Shown: positions 1-11,120 of the stretch, one piece after another
Layout of the letters: each line of letters opens with the position of its first letter
Position numbering within the stretch: position 1 is the first letter of the stretch
Source of the DNA: Lutjanus erythropterus
Taxonomy: Eukaryota; Chordata; Actinopteri; Lutjaniformes; Lutjanidae
NCBI GenBank assembly: GCA_020091685.1
Contig: CM034610.1
Coordinates: forward strand, 33,154,617 to 33,218,616
DNA: 64,000 nucleotides
Direction: 5' to 3'
Notes under the pieces: generated by a model
What the model was told of the DNA's origin: nothing
The model's input: only the letters and a program-made list of their open reading frames with translations
Database searches by the model: none
Made by a program: the position numbers and the translations under genes

Positions 1-219
1 AACAGCATGCAGGGTGTAGTAAAATCATAGTGACCAGGTTACAACATTGTGTCCATCTCTAACCACTGTTCTCTGTCTGGGTCATGGATGTATTAAGAGC
101 TTGGTCTGTTTGAGCAAGATCGTGCTGATTTACACACACACGAACCAATCAGAAAATAATGTTTTATTTCTCTGAATCACTGCTTTGTTCTTGTTAATAC
201 GGCAGGCTTTATGTCTATG
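1..219. other. Unannotated left edge
   Basis: I see no gene, exon or recognisable repeat here. The sequence is AT-rich, non-coding and carries a short CA run near 133. Confidence 0.4.
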
Positions 220-839
220 TTAAAGGGATAATTCACTCAAAATGAAAATTCAGTCATTATCTACTCACCCTCATGCTGATTAAAGGTCAGTTCTATTTCA
301 TTCTTCCTGACTGCCTGTGATATCAGTCTCGCACTTGCGCAGATTGAGAATTTAATGTCAACAATGTCACTTGTGACCTGGGATGATGTCGGACATAGTA
401 TAAGCCCCCATCATCATAGAGAACGTCCCTTTTATCTTCTCGCAGGTGATGCGCACATGCAGGTTGGATTGAGGAACAGTTAGCCTACTCATATTTCGCT
501 TGGAGCCCTGCAACCAACTGGTTGGAGCTATGGTCCTGTCCTCCAAGGGCTGCAATTACTGGAGTAGGGCAATTCTCTGGAGCTCTAATCTTGTCGAGCG
601 GACTGGTGTTTTCGCTGTCCTGTATGGAATCGGAGCAGAGGCTTGAGAGAAGCTAATGCATTTTTTGTTTGCTTAATGCCATATGTAGATATATAGTAAG
701 AGTCACTCCCCCGTATTTTTTAGATTTATAGCGGGAGTTGATTTTCTTTTTGTTTTTGATATGATAATTCGAAACAGCTGTGTTGGCTGTCTTAACAAAG
801 AGTGCTTTCGGTCTTGAGTAAGCATTTGTGAGTGAGGAG

Positions 840-1870
840 CCACGTTAGGGGTGCATGCTTGCCATTCTTGCATGGCCCCGCTTTTGGCATCCGATGGCCA
901 TGACGAATGCCTGATATGCCTCGGTGTCATCCACCTGAGGGAGGGTCTGATAGTCAGTGCATGACCTGCAGTTACATGCTGCGGGACTTTAAACTGGCTT
1001 AATTGGCCGAGGTAGAGGGCCAGCAGCCTGCAGCTACCTGCCTCTGGTGTGGCTTTGATGTTGTGGGGTGGACCAGGTCACTCTCCGCCTGAAGGTGCCC
1101 CCCTCCCAAGGAGGACAGCCAAGAAGGTAGATTGGCAGCCTCAGAATGTGCTGAGATTAAAGGTTTACTGCTTAAACTTCAGCAGGGCAGAGAGGCTACC
1201 TCCCGGCTGCTCAGCACCAACCCACCTGGAATGGGATGAGGATGCTCTGTCTACCAGGGCTTCCTGTAGCCAGTTCTGTGAGGACAGACCTGGTGGGGTG
1301 GCTTTCACCCATGCTTCTGACACCTGTTCTCAGCGGTCAAGCAGTGGGTCCAAGGCGGGCTCAGAGGGCTGGCCCAGTTACTGTTAAGCTGGTGGTCTGG
1401 CTTGGATGAGGCTCCAGCAGCAGGAGCCCAGACTAACGCAGTCTTTAGGTGGGTCCCGCCACAGGCTGTTTTTTCTGTGCAGCCCTCCCAGCCATACACT
1501 GAGGAGCTGCATAAATGTTGGCCGGACCCCAAATCCTTTTCTCACCACATGTCAGATGGTAGGGCCTTGGCTTCCATGCAGAATGCCAGCAGTTACAGGC
1601 TTGGGCAGATTCCAGCCATGAAGCAGTCTATTGCCTCCCTCATTGTTACCCCTTATGAGGACCTTAGACAGGATGCTCCCCGTTCCCGGGCTGCAGTGTT
1701 GCGTTACGAATGCCTACTTGGTGAAGTGTTGTGATACGGGGGCACACATGGGCCGTATTGGGAACTCTCTTTCCCACCTGGTACTAGCCCTGTCCCAGTC
1801 CCTTCTGACGTGGATGCTTCCATCCAGCACCTTAGTGATGCCTCTCTGCAGGCGCTTGCCCTTATGACTA
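840..1870 (+). pseudogene. DIRS gag remnant, copy 1
   Basis: Near 888-1010 the frame reads DGHDECLICLGVIHLREG, followed by further Cys codons. The same Cys-rich gag motif is clearer in copy 2 at 21082. Downstream the reading frame is broken by stops and shifts, and only pieces such as 1402-1734 stay open. The gag protein would package the element RNA. This copy cannot encode it intact. Confidence 0.5.
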
Positions 1871-1876
1871 GGGAGC

Positions 1877-2425
1877 TTGGCAGGCTTCTGTCTACACTCT
1901 TACACTGACTTGCTGCCAGGTGTGGCTTGCCCACTTGTGGCAGACTTTCTCCCCCGTCAGAAACCTCCCTCAGGGGAAAGGAGACTTCACCTAGTGGTGG
2001 TGAAGGAAATATGGTGTGGGTATGGGAGAGCAGAGGTGGATCTTTTCAGCTCGGAGGCCCCGACATGCTGCCCCCTTTGGTTCTCATTGATGGAGGAGAC
2101 AAATCCATTGGGACAGGATGCCCTGGCACACCCATGGCCAGATTGCCTCCTCTATGCCTTTCCACCATTTCCACTGATAGCAGTGATACTGGACAGGGTG
2201 TGGCAGGGCAACCACAGACTCCTTTTGGTTGCCTCAATTTTGCCAGGGAGGCCCTGGTTTCCAATGATGTACAGGCTTCTTGATGGGGCTCCGTGGTCCC
2301 TGCCTGGGAGACGGGACCTGCTCTTGCAACTGTGGGGGCCACATCTGGCATCCAGGCCCAGAGCACCTGCAGCTATGGGTTTGGCCCCTGAGGGGCCTGA
2401 CCCACTCCTAGACGCTTGCGACTAG
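1877..2425 (+). pseudogene. DIRS RNase H C-terminal/linker region, copy 1
   Basis: This 182-codon open frame contains LFSSEAPTCCPLWFSL, then GQDALAHPWPDCLLYAFPP, then LLVASILPGRPWFP. That is the arrangement between RNase H and recombinase in fish DIRS elements. The polymerase core that should precede it is absent. Copy 2 has lost this same segment, so the two copies are complementary. The first 50 or so codons look like gag or junction sequence, not a true start. Confidence 0.55.
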
Positions 2426-2443
2426 GCCATAGTCAGAATCATT

Positions 2444-3340
2444 ATGGACTCCAGAGCACCTTCCACCAGGGCGCTTCATGCTAATAGATGGAAGATTTTT
2501 TCAGAATGGTGTAGCGTTCAAGGAGAGGTTCCTGAGAGCACCTCTGTTCCAGTTATACTGCGTTTCCTGAAGTCCTTGCTGGATAGGAAGCTTTCCGCCT
2601 CCACCTTGAAGGTCTATGTGGCTGCGATTTCAGCCAGACATGGTAAAGTGAGTGGCCAAACTGTGGGGTCTCACACTCTGGTGATCCGCTTTCTTTGGGG
2701 GGCCCAGCGGCAGAACCACCGGCAGATCGCCAGGGATCCCTCATGGGACCTGCCTCTGGTGCTAGAGGCCCTTCGTTTCCCTCCCTTTGAGCCTCTGGAG
2801 CAGGCAAAGCTGAGATTCTTGTCAGCGAAGGTCGCTTTTCTTCTGGCAATGGCATTGGTGAAGTGTGTGGGGGAGCTTCATGCCTTATCATTGAGTGACA
2901 CCTTTATGCACTGGAAGATGGATGGCACAGGGGTGGCCCTTTGGCCCAATCCATTCTTCTTCCCAAAGAGGTTGACACCTTGAGGCATCATGCAGGCTTT
3001 CATCGCTCTGATAGTCTGTTTGTCTGCCATGAAGGCCATAGTATTACAGATTACTGATTACAGAGAGCAGGCGTCAACCTCTTTGGGAAGAGGCCATTTG
3101 GGCACTTCCTTTCCAAACAGAGGCTCTCCAAGTAGATTGTTGAGGTGATTGAGGAAGCATACAGGTCAAAGGGGATGCCCTTGCCTCTTCATATTCAGAG
3201 CCTTCCACCAGGAGTGTCTCCATCTCCTGGGCAGCGCTACAAGGGGTGCCTCTTGTGAGATTTGTGCTACAGTCACCTGGGCTACACTGTGCACCGTTGT
3301 CTGTTTTATTCAGGGTCAACTTTGCTGTTCCCTACCCAGT
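2444..3340 (+). pseudogene. DIRS tyrosine recombinase, copy 1 (degraded)
   Basis: Tyrosine recombinases of DIRS elements integrate the circular cDNA. The open part (2444-2983, 179 codons) has an N-terminal SAM-like core-binding domain, with STRALHANRWKIFSEWC and SASTLKVYVAAISARHG. It continues into catalytic box I, read here as KCVGELHAL (2861-2887). The box I arginine position is Cys (TGT, 2864-2866). Downstream, toward box II and the tyrosine, the frame is broken by stops and shifts. It is not functional. Confidence 0.7.
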
Positions 3341-3341
3341 G

Positions 3342-4270
3342 GCAGTGCCTAGGGCTGAACGATTTATCGTTTTCTGATCGAAATTGCGATTTCAGACAAC
3401 GCGATCACGTGATCGCCAAAGCTGCGGTTTTTTGCAGTGCTCCTGACTGACCCAGGATCTGTTGTGTCAGCTATTTTACACATACATACTGTCTCCCTAC
3501 CATCCTGCCAAGCTCACCAATCAGAAGCTGCAGGCTACTCGTGGACAGGTCACGCTAACCAATCAGTATTAACCTGCACCCCATGCTTTGTAACATTAAC
3601 GTGTTTTGAAATGGCTTCAACGGAACCAGAAGCGGAGTTAGGGGATTTAATCGTCAAAAGAAAAACAGCACATCGGCCATTTGGGAGTATTTCGGGTTTG
3701 AGGCTGCAGACGTGCACCAGAAACAGGTACTGTGCAAAACCTGTCGCGCTAAAGTTGCAACATCCAAAAAAAAAAAATTGCAACATCCAGCGGAAACACA
3801 ACCAACTTATACCGGCACTTGAAAAATCACCACAGGCATTTGCATGAGGAGTGCATGACGAAAAAGTCCGGTGAGAAGTCTAGTGAACGTGATGCTCAGG
3901 CCCACTGTAGCAAACGGACTACAATTACAGCATCTTTTGCAGTGTAACTCCCTATGACAAGAGCCGCCAAAGACACGGTGAGATAATGACTGCCATAACA
4001 CGCTATATTGCCAAGGACATGGTGCCTGTTAACACGGTCACCAAAGACGGATTTAAAAACCTCCTCTGCACGCTGGACAGAAGATACGCGATTCCCTCCC
4101 GCACCTACTTCAACCAGGTTGATAATTAGTAATAATGATTGTAAATGTTACTGTACATTGTGAATATTGCACTGAAGCTTGATTTGAAGAAAATCGAATT
4201 GAAATCGCAATATCTGCCAGAAAAATCGCAATTAGATCTTTTCCTAAAATCGTTCAGCCCTAGCAGTGCC
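3342..4270 (+). mobile_element. hAT transposon, non-autonomous deletion copy
   Basis: An exact 8-bp target duplication, GCAGTGCC, stands at 3342-3349 and 4263-4270. The termini are TAGGGCTGAACGAT at 3350 and its exact reverse complement ending at 4262, so the element is 913 bp. Both features are hAT hallmarks. It interrupts the recombinase of DIRS copy 1, so it is younger than that copy. Two transposase pieces remain: a BED zinc finger at about 3611-3870 and a downstream piece at about 3955-4128. The catalytic domain is deleted. Confidence 0.9.
3611..4128 (+). pseudogene. hAT (ZBED-type) transposase remnant
   Basis: The frame starts MASTEPEAELGDLI. After a shift it reads a BED finger: an aromatic block (EYFGF), then VLCKTCRAKV as the Cys pair, then LYRHLKNHH supplying the His ligands. 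Near 3990-4120 a second segment reads AITRYIAKDMVPVNTV and IPSRTYFNQV. These are typical of hAT transposase between the BED domain and the catalytic core. Poly-A slippage near 3766 and several shifts disable it. Confidence 0.7.
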
Positions 4271-5103
4271 TGTCCTTCATGAACCTGCTGCCTGTCCTCA
4301 ATAAGGCGGGATTCTTCGTGACTATGTTGGTAGTAGCCATCCAGTGTTAAGCACTGCCTCTGGCAGTCAGGAAGAATGAAATAGGCTGTTTTCCTGTGAA
4401 ACTCCAGCAGTGTTTTGTGGACTAAAAATAATTTTATATGTTACATATGTAACTGCTGGTTTTAGCCTAAATGGTCACTGTAGATTCCTTAGCTTGGAGC
4501 CACATGCGCCTGCATACCGTTTGAACTGGTTGTGTGTCGTGTGCACACAAGTGAATGGCATGTCAGGGTTTTAGGAGACTTGGATTACATTATACAAGCA
4601 GTATGGAGGCATTTTATGTTTTTTCTTTGATTGTTTTTTATTGTTTGAAAACTGGTTACTATGTACTTTAATTGTTTGGGAGAAATCTGAAACACTATTT
4701 TCCTGTGAAACTCCAGCTGTGTTTTGTGGACTAAAAAGCAAAACCCAACTTTCAGTTGACATGTGGGTGAGTAGAAAATAGCTGAATTTTAATTTTTTCG
4801 ATGAGCTATCCGTTTAACCATCATTGGAGTAGTAACATCAAAATCCACAACAGGCTCTGTGCACCTGATCTAAAGACATGATGTGCTAACCCTGTCGATG
4901 CGTCCCTTTCTTACCTTGCAAGGAAGCTAGATTCCGAGACAGAGAATCCATCTTGCCAGGCTCCAAGTTGTCAGTTTGTATGCATACCACAGGTGGTGTG
5001 AGCCAGTCAGCATCCTCACATGGTCTACTGGCAGCTACAGGAGTGGTTTTAGGTGTGCCTGCAACAAAAAGTGTCCTTGCAAGTGACTTGTTCCAAACAA
5101 ACA

Positions 5104-5257
5104 ATGGCGGCTCTGGAAGAGGATAGCGTAGATACTGTGGTAGCATCAGTTATTTCAGAACTGGAGAGCATTCCTTTATTGCACGAAGAGCAAAGAAGGG
5201 CATTGAAAGATTTTACGGCGGAAGAAATACTTTCCGCTCTTCTTCAGGCAGGCTTCA
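5104..5257 (+). CDS. Host gene, proposed exon 1 (unrecognised protein)
   Basis: The ATG at 5104 sits in an AACAATGGCGG context. It opens 51 codons beginning MAALEEDSVDTVVASVISEL and ending SALLQAGF. It is followed by an A and a weak donor, GTTAGG, at 5258. The exon ends in phase 1, which matches the 2-nt leading phase of exon 2 and makes a Lys codon across the junction. The encoded part is acidic and probably helical. The segment EEILSALLQAGFKSIEDI resembles a helix-hairpin-helix, but I am not sure. Without splicing, translation stops at 5260. The donor is the weakest part of the model, so the true first exon could lie elsewhere. Confidence 0.45.
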
Positions 5258-5906
5258 GTTAGGGTGATTTGATCAGATTGGTTGAAGTTAGCCTGTGTTG
5301 GGTGTGACAGATGGTTCATCCAACCACCTGCCAAGTGTTTGTTTTGAAAGCACCTGCCCCTTTCTATGGACATCTTCCCAGATGGTTCTGTGTATCAAAC
5401 CATACTGGCATGTCAGGTTCCTTCCACCTCCTGAGGGAATTTACTACTGTGGTTATCAGTTTTTAACCTTTAGCCTACACAGTCAAGCTACATGATCAAC
5501 CACACATGAAAACAAACTACAAGTGTGCTGTTGCTACGATAATGGAGCTGATATGGCAGTCTGCATCAGAAACAACAACAAATAACGCTGTTTTGAAAAA
5601 AGGCCAGATCTATCACAAGCCTGTGACCATAACTAATGATTCAGAAACAATATACCATACTGGAGTAGTGAACAACATCTCTATTCCGTGAGAACTTTCA
5701 AGGATGACCATTTTAAGGTATTAGTCAAACCCTCAGGCATTACCAGAGAAATGGAGTTATGGGTTGTGAAAACTTAAGATTTAGATATATTTAGATCATA
5801 TGATATTATCCCTATCTTAATCCTTCACCGTCTCATTATTACCCTTAGAAACTTTGTTTTTTCTTTTTTTTCTCTCCTGTGTCTTCCTTGATCTCCTCCC
5901 AAACAG

Positions 5907-6010
5907 AGTCAATAGAAGACATTCCATCAGTCAAAAAAAACATTCAGCAAGCTACGTGTCAAGCCAGCAAGTTGCTCCACCCACCTAACCATGACTACAA
6001 GAAGTTAGAG
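5907..6010 (+). CDS. Host gene exon 2
   Basis: A long pyrimidine tract ends in CCTCCCAAACAG before 5907, and a good donor, GTCAGT, starts at 6011. The exon is 104 nt: 2 nt that complete a split codon, then 34 codons reading SIEDIPSVKKNIQQATCQAS and ending KKLE. It ends in phase 0. The content is hydrophilic and alpha-helical with no membrane segment. It joins exon 3 in frame to give KKLE-DFINQL. I do not recognise the family. Confidence 0.6.
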
Positions 6011-7991
6011 GTCAGTGACAGGCAGGACTGAAAGTTGACTCCAGAAGCTGCTTGTTCATACTGACATGTCCCTAGAATTACACTTTTCAGGAACATTATA
6101 GCAAGTATAGGCTTTTCTCACTGATTGTACTATATTATCATTCTCTGAAAATGTGCTTTAAGTGTTAAAATCATCACTGTCTCATAGTTTTGGCTCTATA
6201 GTTCAGTACATTGGATTTAAAAAGAAACTCAGCAGTAGGTAAATTGGTAAACTGTAGGATTAAAGGTTTTCTTGTTTCTTTGCTTAAACTATTCATGTCT
6301 TTGTTGTAACTCTCTCTCTGCCAGGTTGTAGCTTTGTTGTCCCTAATGTCTGCTGCTTGATGTTCTTATGAACTGCCATCTTTGAAATTTTAAGGATGGA
6401 AACAATCTAACACAGTGTGTTGCTCTGCCAGTAAAGCCAGAATTGATCCCTTATTTTCCTCACTCAAAAACTGCCTTTACAAATCTTTTGGCATGATCAT
6501 TAATTATTTTGAGATTCCAATTATTTTTGAGGTACTACTTGCACTGTTTTTGCCATCTAGCTAGTCCAAGTGCAAGAGGATAGTGATGACCACAAGCAGT
6601 ATTTTAAAAATAATTTTCCTTGTTAAATAAGATTTGTTTCAGGTGATCACCTAATCATTACCTCATTAAGTAGAATGAGATGTGCCTGTTTTGAAATTTA
6701 ACTCAAGCTGTGGAAAAGAATGGAGGCCATACATGTAGAGATGCTGATGTAAGGGACATTTTGAGTAGTCTCTTTTTTTCCAGAGCTGTATACATTAGTA
6801 AATAAGAAAGGACAGAACAGTGTCTACACTGCTGTAGACAGGCACAGCTGTCGCACAGTTAATGGAGGAAATCATTCTAATAATGATAGAGATTTTCTTT
6901 CGTGTTTACATGTTATGTTTATAATGACTAAACAGTACAACATTTTTGGCGGTCTGAGTGGTTGCTTCACCTTTAATGGAGGTGGACTAGGTTTGGGCAA
7001 TATGTTAAAATTTTCCAGCGAACCATCGTCAGTCCATCCATCAGCGATGTCCACTCTTCCAACATTCAGCAATTCTTGTTTGGCCAAATTAAATCCTTAA
7101 TTCACCAAATGAAAAGAGTGCAGACAGCCTGCAGAGTTGTTTTCCTCTCATTCCTCACCTGGCTCATAACACTCACGGTCCGGTTCAGTGGGTGTGTCCT
7201 GTGCAGCTGGATGAGAGTGCAGTACAGCGCACCAGCTGTCACTCTGCATTACATTAGCAAAATAAAATGACAATCACCCCAAAAATCAGCCAGAAAAACA
7301 AACCAGTGATGGATTCAGCCCATCGTCGACCAACCCTAAGGTGGACTGAATGCAGCAAAGAACTGAGTGTCACCAGACTAGGTCCCATCTTGCTGACCAG
7401 CTCGTAGATGACTTTGATGAATAAATCACTGTCCGCTGTCATTTCAGTAAGGACGTCATTGCTCTTTACCAGAAAATGACCAGACAATGATCATGTGGAA
7501 TGGTATCTGGGAAAACACATCAAATTAACACATAGATTAATATAAGTAGTAAAGATAAGGAATATTAAACAGCAAGGTTCAGCCCTTTCCACAACAGCAT
7601 ACTGTAAAATGGGTAGAGGGGTAAATAAATGTACTTTTAGCCAGCTTATGCTGCCCTCTACTGCTTTTGCAATAATCACAATTGCAAAAGACAGTTTTGA
7701 ACAAATTATAATCTCTAACTATGAACTATAAACATAGAAAATATGCAAAATACAGATCGGTCCCATTCTTAAAACATTTAATCGTGACGCAAAGTAACAC
7801 AACCATACAACCACTCTGTAATATCTCTCAAAGTCCCACCCGCAGCACTATCTGGTGAAGTAGAGTTATAGAACAATGCTGACATGTACTGACTCTATTT
7901 GTGAATGTGTGGGAGCTGAAGCATTCTTAATGTGAAGGTCCTCCATCTTCTGTCCTGAAAGCTTGTGTGTGTGACCTTTCTCTGTCTGTAG
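6011..7991 (+). other. Host gene intron 2
   Basis: This is AT-rich intron sequence. I see no exon with good splice sites inside it. Around 6950-7090, sequence such as GTTTGGGCAATATG resembles the end of a fish MITE. I found no second terminus, so I do not call an element. Confidence 0.4.
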
Positions 7992-8107
7992 GATTTCATT
8001 AACCAGTTGATGGCCATGGAGACAGTCATCACCCGAGCTCGCTCACTTAAGGCCAAGTTTGCCGTTTGTGAGGGTGACAAGGGAGAGGACACAAAAGAGC
8101 TAGAGAA
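7992..8107 (+). CDS. Host gene exon 3
   Basis: The acceptor TTTCTCTGTCTGTAG precedes 7992, and the strong donor GTAAGT follows 8107. The exon has 116 nt and encodes DFINQLMAMETVITRARSLK, then AKFAVCEGDKGEDTKELE. It ends with two bases (AA) that pair with the first base of exon 4 to give Lys. The composition suggests a charged coiled-coil or helical segment. Both splice sites and the phase agreement make it the best-supported exon of the gene. Confidence 0.7.
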
Positions 8108-8169
8108 GTAAGTAGACTTGGCACAGACATCCATCTGGACCCAAGGAAAAATTGAGTAGATTTGTGTTT

Positions 8170-8260
8170 TTTGGGTGGTTGAAGGTCAAAGGTCAAGGTC
8201 ACTCCAAAGGTCAAGGTCACTCCAATTCTTCAAGTCTCTCCAATTCTTGTGAATGCAATA
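8170..8260. repeat. Short tandem AAGGTCAAGGTCAC repeat
   Basis: The motif AAGGTCAAGGTCACTCCAA occurs with variants here, followed by CTCCAATTCTT twice. The same core, GAAGGTCAAGGTCACTAAC, recurs at about 41190. It looks like a fragment of a dispersed animal repeat. I cannot assign a family. Confidence 0.5.
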
Positions 8261-8371
8261 TATCAGGAAGGCCTTGAGGGATTTTTTTTAAAATTTTTGA
8301 TACATATGTCCATTCAGACTCAAACAATGAAAGCGAATGGTGACCAGTTTTCAAAAAAAAAGAAAAAAAAG

Positions 8372-8512
8372 CCATAGCTGGTTCGATTCTCGTCTGTGGC
8401 CCATTTGCTGTGTTTCTTCTCCTCTCTCTACCCCCTTTCCTGTCATATCTTTAGGTGTCCTATCAGAATAAAGGCAAAAAGCCCCAAAAAATAATCTTTA
8501 AAAAAATGTTAT
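8372..8512 (+). repeat. tRNA-derived SINE, 3' part
   Basis: It begins with a B-box-like GGTTCGATTC at 8382 and runs through the pyrimidine-rich CCCCTTTCCTGTCAT. It ends with TAAAGGCAAAAAGCCCCAAAA and an A-rich tail. This layout matches a SINE tail common in teleosts. The 5' half with the A box is missing. A shorter related piece lies at about 38650-38695. Confidence 0.65.
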
Positions 8513-8788
8513 TTACACCATGTTTTTAGCCTGAATCTTCACTCTAAATCTTAGCCTGGAGCCACGTTTATGTGCACATGTATAGAGACCGATATGTTTT
8601 TTTCAGGGCCGATACTGATTATTAGTAGTCAAGGAGACCGCTAACCGATATTTGGAGCCGATATTCATTTGCAGTTAAAGTGAAAATATTGGCGTCAAAA
8701 TTTTGAGTAATACAAACTCCAACACTTAACTTCATTTAAATGCCTTTAAGCATATGTTTATTAAACAGCTTTTCAGATTTGCAACATG

Positions 8789-11119
8789 TTAAAGGTTTTT
8801 TTTTTGTAATTAACAGTTTATTATTTTCAAACAAATAAACATTAAAACAACACACAAACCACCACACTGACACCGCTCAACAATCAATTACACCTAAAGT
8901 ACAAATCACTGACATAATCACACCAGCAAGTTTAACCATCAGTTCACCGTCAGCCAGTCCACAAAGGGGCTCCATGTAAACATATATTGATCCAGTCCAT
9001 CTAGTAGAGAATATGTCACCCTCTCATAAGGCGCTAGCTGTGCCATTGTTATAGTCCATTCTTCATAAGGGGGTGGATGTTTTTTCCTCCAGTGTCTTAG
9101 TAATATCGGTTTAGCTGTTGTGAGAGCTAAAATAATCCACTTTTTCTCAAAACATGAAAAGTCATTGTCCTGAAGCTCCATGGTCGATCCCAAGATAGAC
9201 AGTTTTGCAGAGATTTGAAACTTTTTGTGTAGAACTTCAAATATAATCTGATGGATGTTGTTCCACCAGTCTTTAAGTGCTGGACATGTCCAAAGTATAT
9301 GTAGTATAGAGGCACCATTTCCTCCACATCTCCAACAAGAGTCTACTGGTATTAAGTTCCATTTGTAAAGTTGTTCTGGTGTCCGATGCCATCTATGTAT
9401 TATTTTCAATTAAATGAACCTATTACCCATTTCTTTGTACATTGTATTAATGTTCTTTAAACATGATTCCCAATCCTCAGGAGATATGTCTACCTCCATA
9501 TCCCCTGCCCAATGTTTCTTAACCCTGAGTAAAGGGTCACATAGTCGTCCCTGTAATAAACCATTAATCTTAAGTGTAATGCCCCTACCTGAGCTTGATC
9601 TAATCAGCAGATCTTCAGTCGGGCTCCCCATAGGGCAGGTAAGCGGGCCTCCTAACCATTTAGACAGAGCGCTTTGTATTTGGACATACCTCCAGTATTG
9701 ATTATGTGGTAATTTGTATCTATCCATTGGATACTTGGTTGATACCTGGTACTTGGTTAAAGCTTAAAAAGTGCTTGGTATTGCTATCAAATAAATAAAA
9801 AATATAGATTATCCCTGCTTTTTGCCAAATAGTCCAGTTGACTGTTTTTTCCCCAATTAGAATTCGCTTATTATTTCATAGAGGCGCATGAGGGGATTTG
9901 AAAAAGTCCCAACGGCCCGCTCTATGCAGTTTATGCCACATTAATTTAGTGTTGGCAATAATAGGGTTATCATTCTGTAGTGGCAGTTTTGTGCCAAATA
10001 ACTCAGACCAAGGGGATAGCCCTCCACTTACTTCAGCCTCTATTTGGAACCAACTTGGCTTATCCCCTGTCTGGTCATTAGGTAACCATGTTCTTATGTG
10101 CTTCATATTAAAAGCCCAGCAGTACCATCTAAAGTTGGGAAGAGAAAATCCCCCTCTCTTTGTGTGGGCCTGTAGTTTCCTTATTCCTAAACGGTGATGT
10201 GAGTTGCCCCAGAGAAAGTCTAAAATAAAAGTGTCAAGATCTCTAAAGTAGGACTCTGGGATATTCAGAGGAAGGTGAGATAGCATGTAATAAATCACAG
10301 GTGCAGTCATCATTTTAATAGAATTTATTTTCCCCCATAGCGAAAGATGAATTTTAGTCCATCTACTAAAATCTGATTTCATTTTCTGAAGCAGTGGGTT
10401 AATTAGAGGAGTTATTCGAATGCCTAAATATTTGATGCCTTTCGAAGCCCAGCGAAATTTCCACTGATGAAAGAGGGTAGATGGGCAATAGCCTGATATA
10501 GGCATGGCCTCAGATTTATCCCAATTGATGCGATATCCAGATAACAGCGTGAACTCTTCAATACAGTTTAATAATGTGGGTATGGATTTTTCTGGTTGCG
10601 TTAATAGCACTAACATATCATCTGCGTACAGTAGAAGTTTGTGATGGACACTGCCCACTGTGATCCCGTGTATATCTAAATTATTCCTCAGTTTCTGCGC
10701 TAAAGGCTCCAAGGTGAGCACGAACAAGCCCGGACTCAAGGGACAACCCTGTCTTGTAGACCTATACAGCTGGAATGGACTAGATATGAGACCATTTGTT
10801 AAAACACAGGCATAGGGGGTATCATATAAAGTTTTGATCCATGTAATAAAATTTTGCCCAAAGCCAAATCTTCCAAGTGTTTCAAAAAGATAACTCCACT
10901 CGACACAATCGAAAGCCTTAGCGGCATCTAGCGATTGTTGGATGAGTGGAGTTGTATACTAAATGTTGTAGATTGATTAACCGTCTAATATTATCAGAGC
11001 TATAATGATTTGGGATGAAGCCTGATTGGTCCATGTGAATTATACTCCCAATGACTTTTGACAGGCGAGTTGCTAATATCTTAGCTAAAATCTTTTGATC
11101 GCATTAAAGGTTTTTTTTT
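8789..11119 (-). mobile_element. 5'-truncated L1-like LINE
   Basis: Matching flanks TTAAAGGTTTTTTTTT at 8789 and 11104 form a target duplication of about 16 bp around 8806-11103. The insertion is on the minus strand. It contains only the 3' half of ORF2, from the middle of the RT to the C-terminal zinc-knuckle region. 5' truncation is typical of LINE integration by target-primed reverse transcription. It sits inside the 8583-15695 hAT element and is therefore younger than it. Confidence 0.85.
8939..11100 (-). pseudogene. L1 ORF2 fragment (RT to C-terminus)
   Basis: The frame 9876-10739 (287 codons), extended upstream, reads the RT blocks TRQGCPLSPGLF and LLLYADDMLVLL, with the YADD catalytic pair intact. 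It then reads the thumb motif KGIKYLGIRIT. Frames 9410-9727 and 8939-9409 continue to the C-terminal CWRCGGNGASILHILWTC, a CCHC-type knuckle. Frameshifts near 9730-9870 and about 10960 separate the pieces. There is no endonuclease domain. Confidence 0.8.
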
Positions 11120-11120
11120 A

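Larger units (their letters stand above)
286..4384 (+). mobile_element. Decayed DIRS-like retrotransposon, copy 1
   Basis: DIRS elements carry gag, RT/RNase H and a tyrosine recombinase between inverted terminal repeats, and they integrate without target duplication. The left end starts TTCTATTTCATTCTTCCTGA at 291. Its reverse complement closes the element at 4365-4384. Inside are a gag remnant (about 840-1870), an RNase H/linker part (1877-2425) and a recombinase (2444-3340). The reverse transcriptase is missing, an internal deletion compared with copy 2. A hAT element interrupts the 3' part at 3350-4262. No product could be made from it. Confidence 0.75.
220..4817. mobile_element. TTAA-flanked MITE, split by a DIRS element
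   Basis: The left end reads TTAA then AGGGATAATTCACTC at 220. The right end reads CTATCCGT then TTAA at 4814-4817. This is an imperfect inverted repeat with a TTAA target duplication, as in piggyBac-like elements. The MITE body is 220-285 plus about 4385-4817; the material between is a later DIRS insertion. A second, truncated copy of the left end lies at 44095. An internal stretch about 40 bp long occurs twice, near 4389 and 4697. Sequence related to the 4460-4630 part also flanks the hAT nest near 8517 and 15705. The superfamily call is inferred from the TTAA and could be wrong. Confidence 0.55.

Noticed and set aside
1049..1387. 112-codon frame in DIRS copy 1 considered as a separate protein
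   Set aside because: It lies in the decayed gag region and the frame does not continue the Cys-rich gag motif. It is probably a shadow frame.
6900..7100. MITE-like sequence with GTTTGGGCAATATG
   Set aside because: No second terminus or target duplication could be located.
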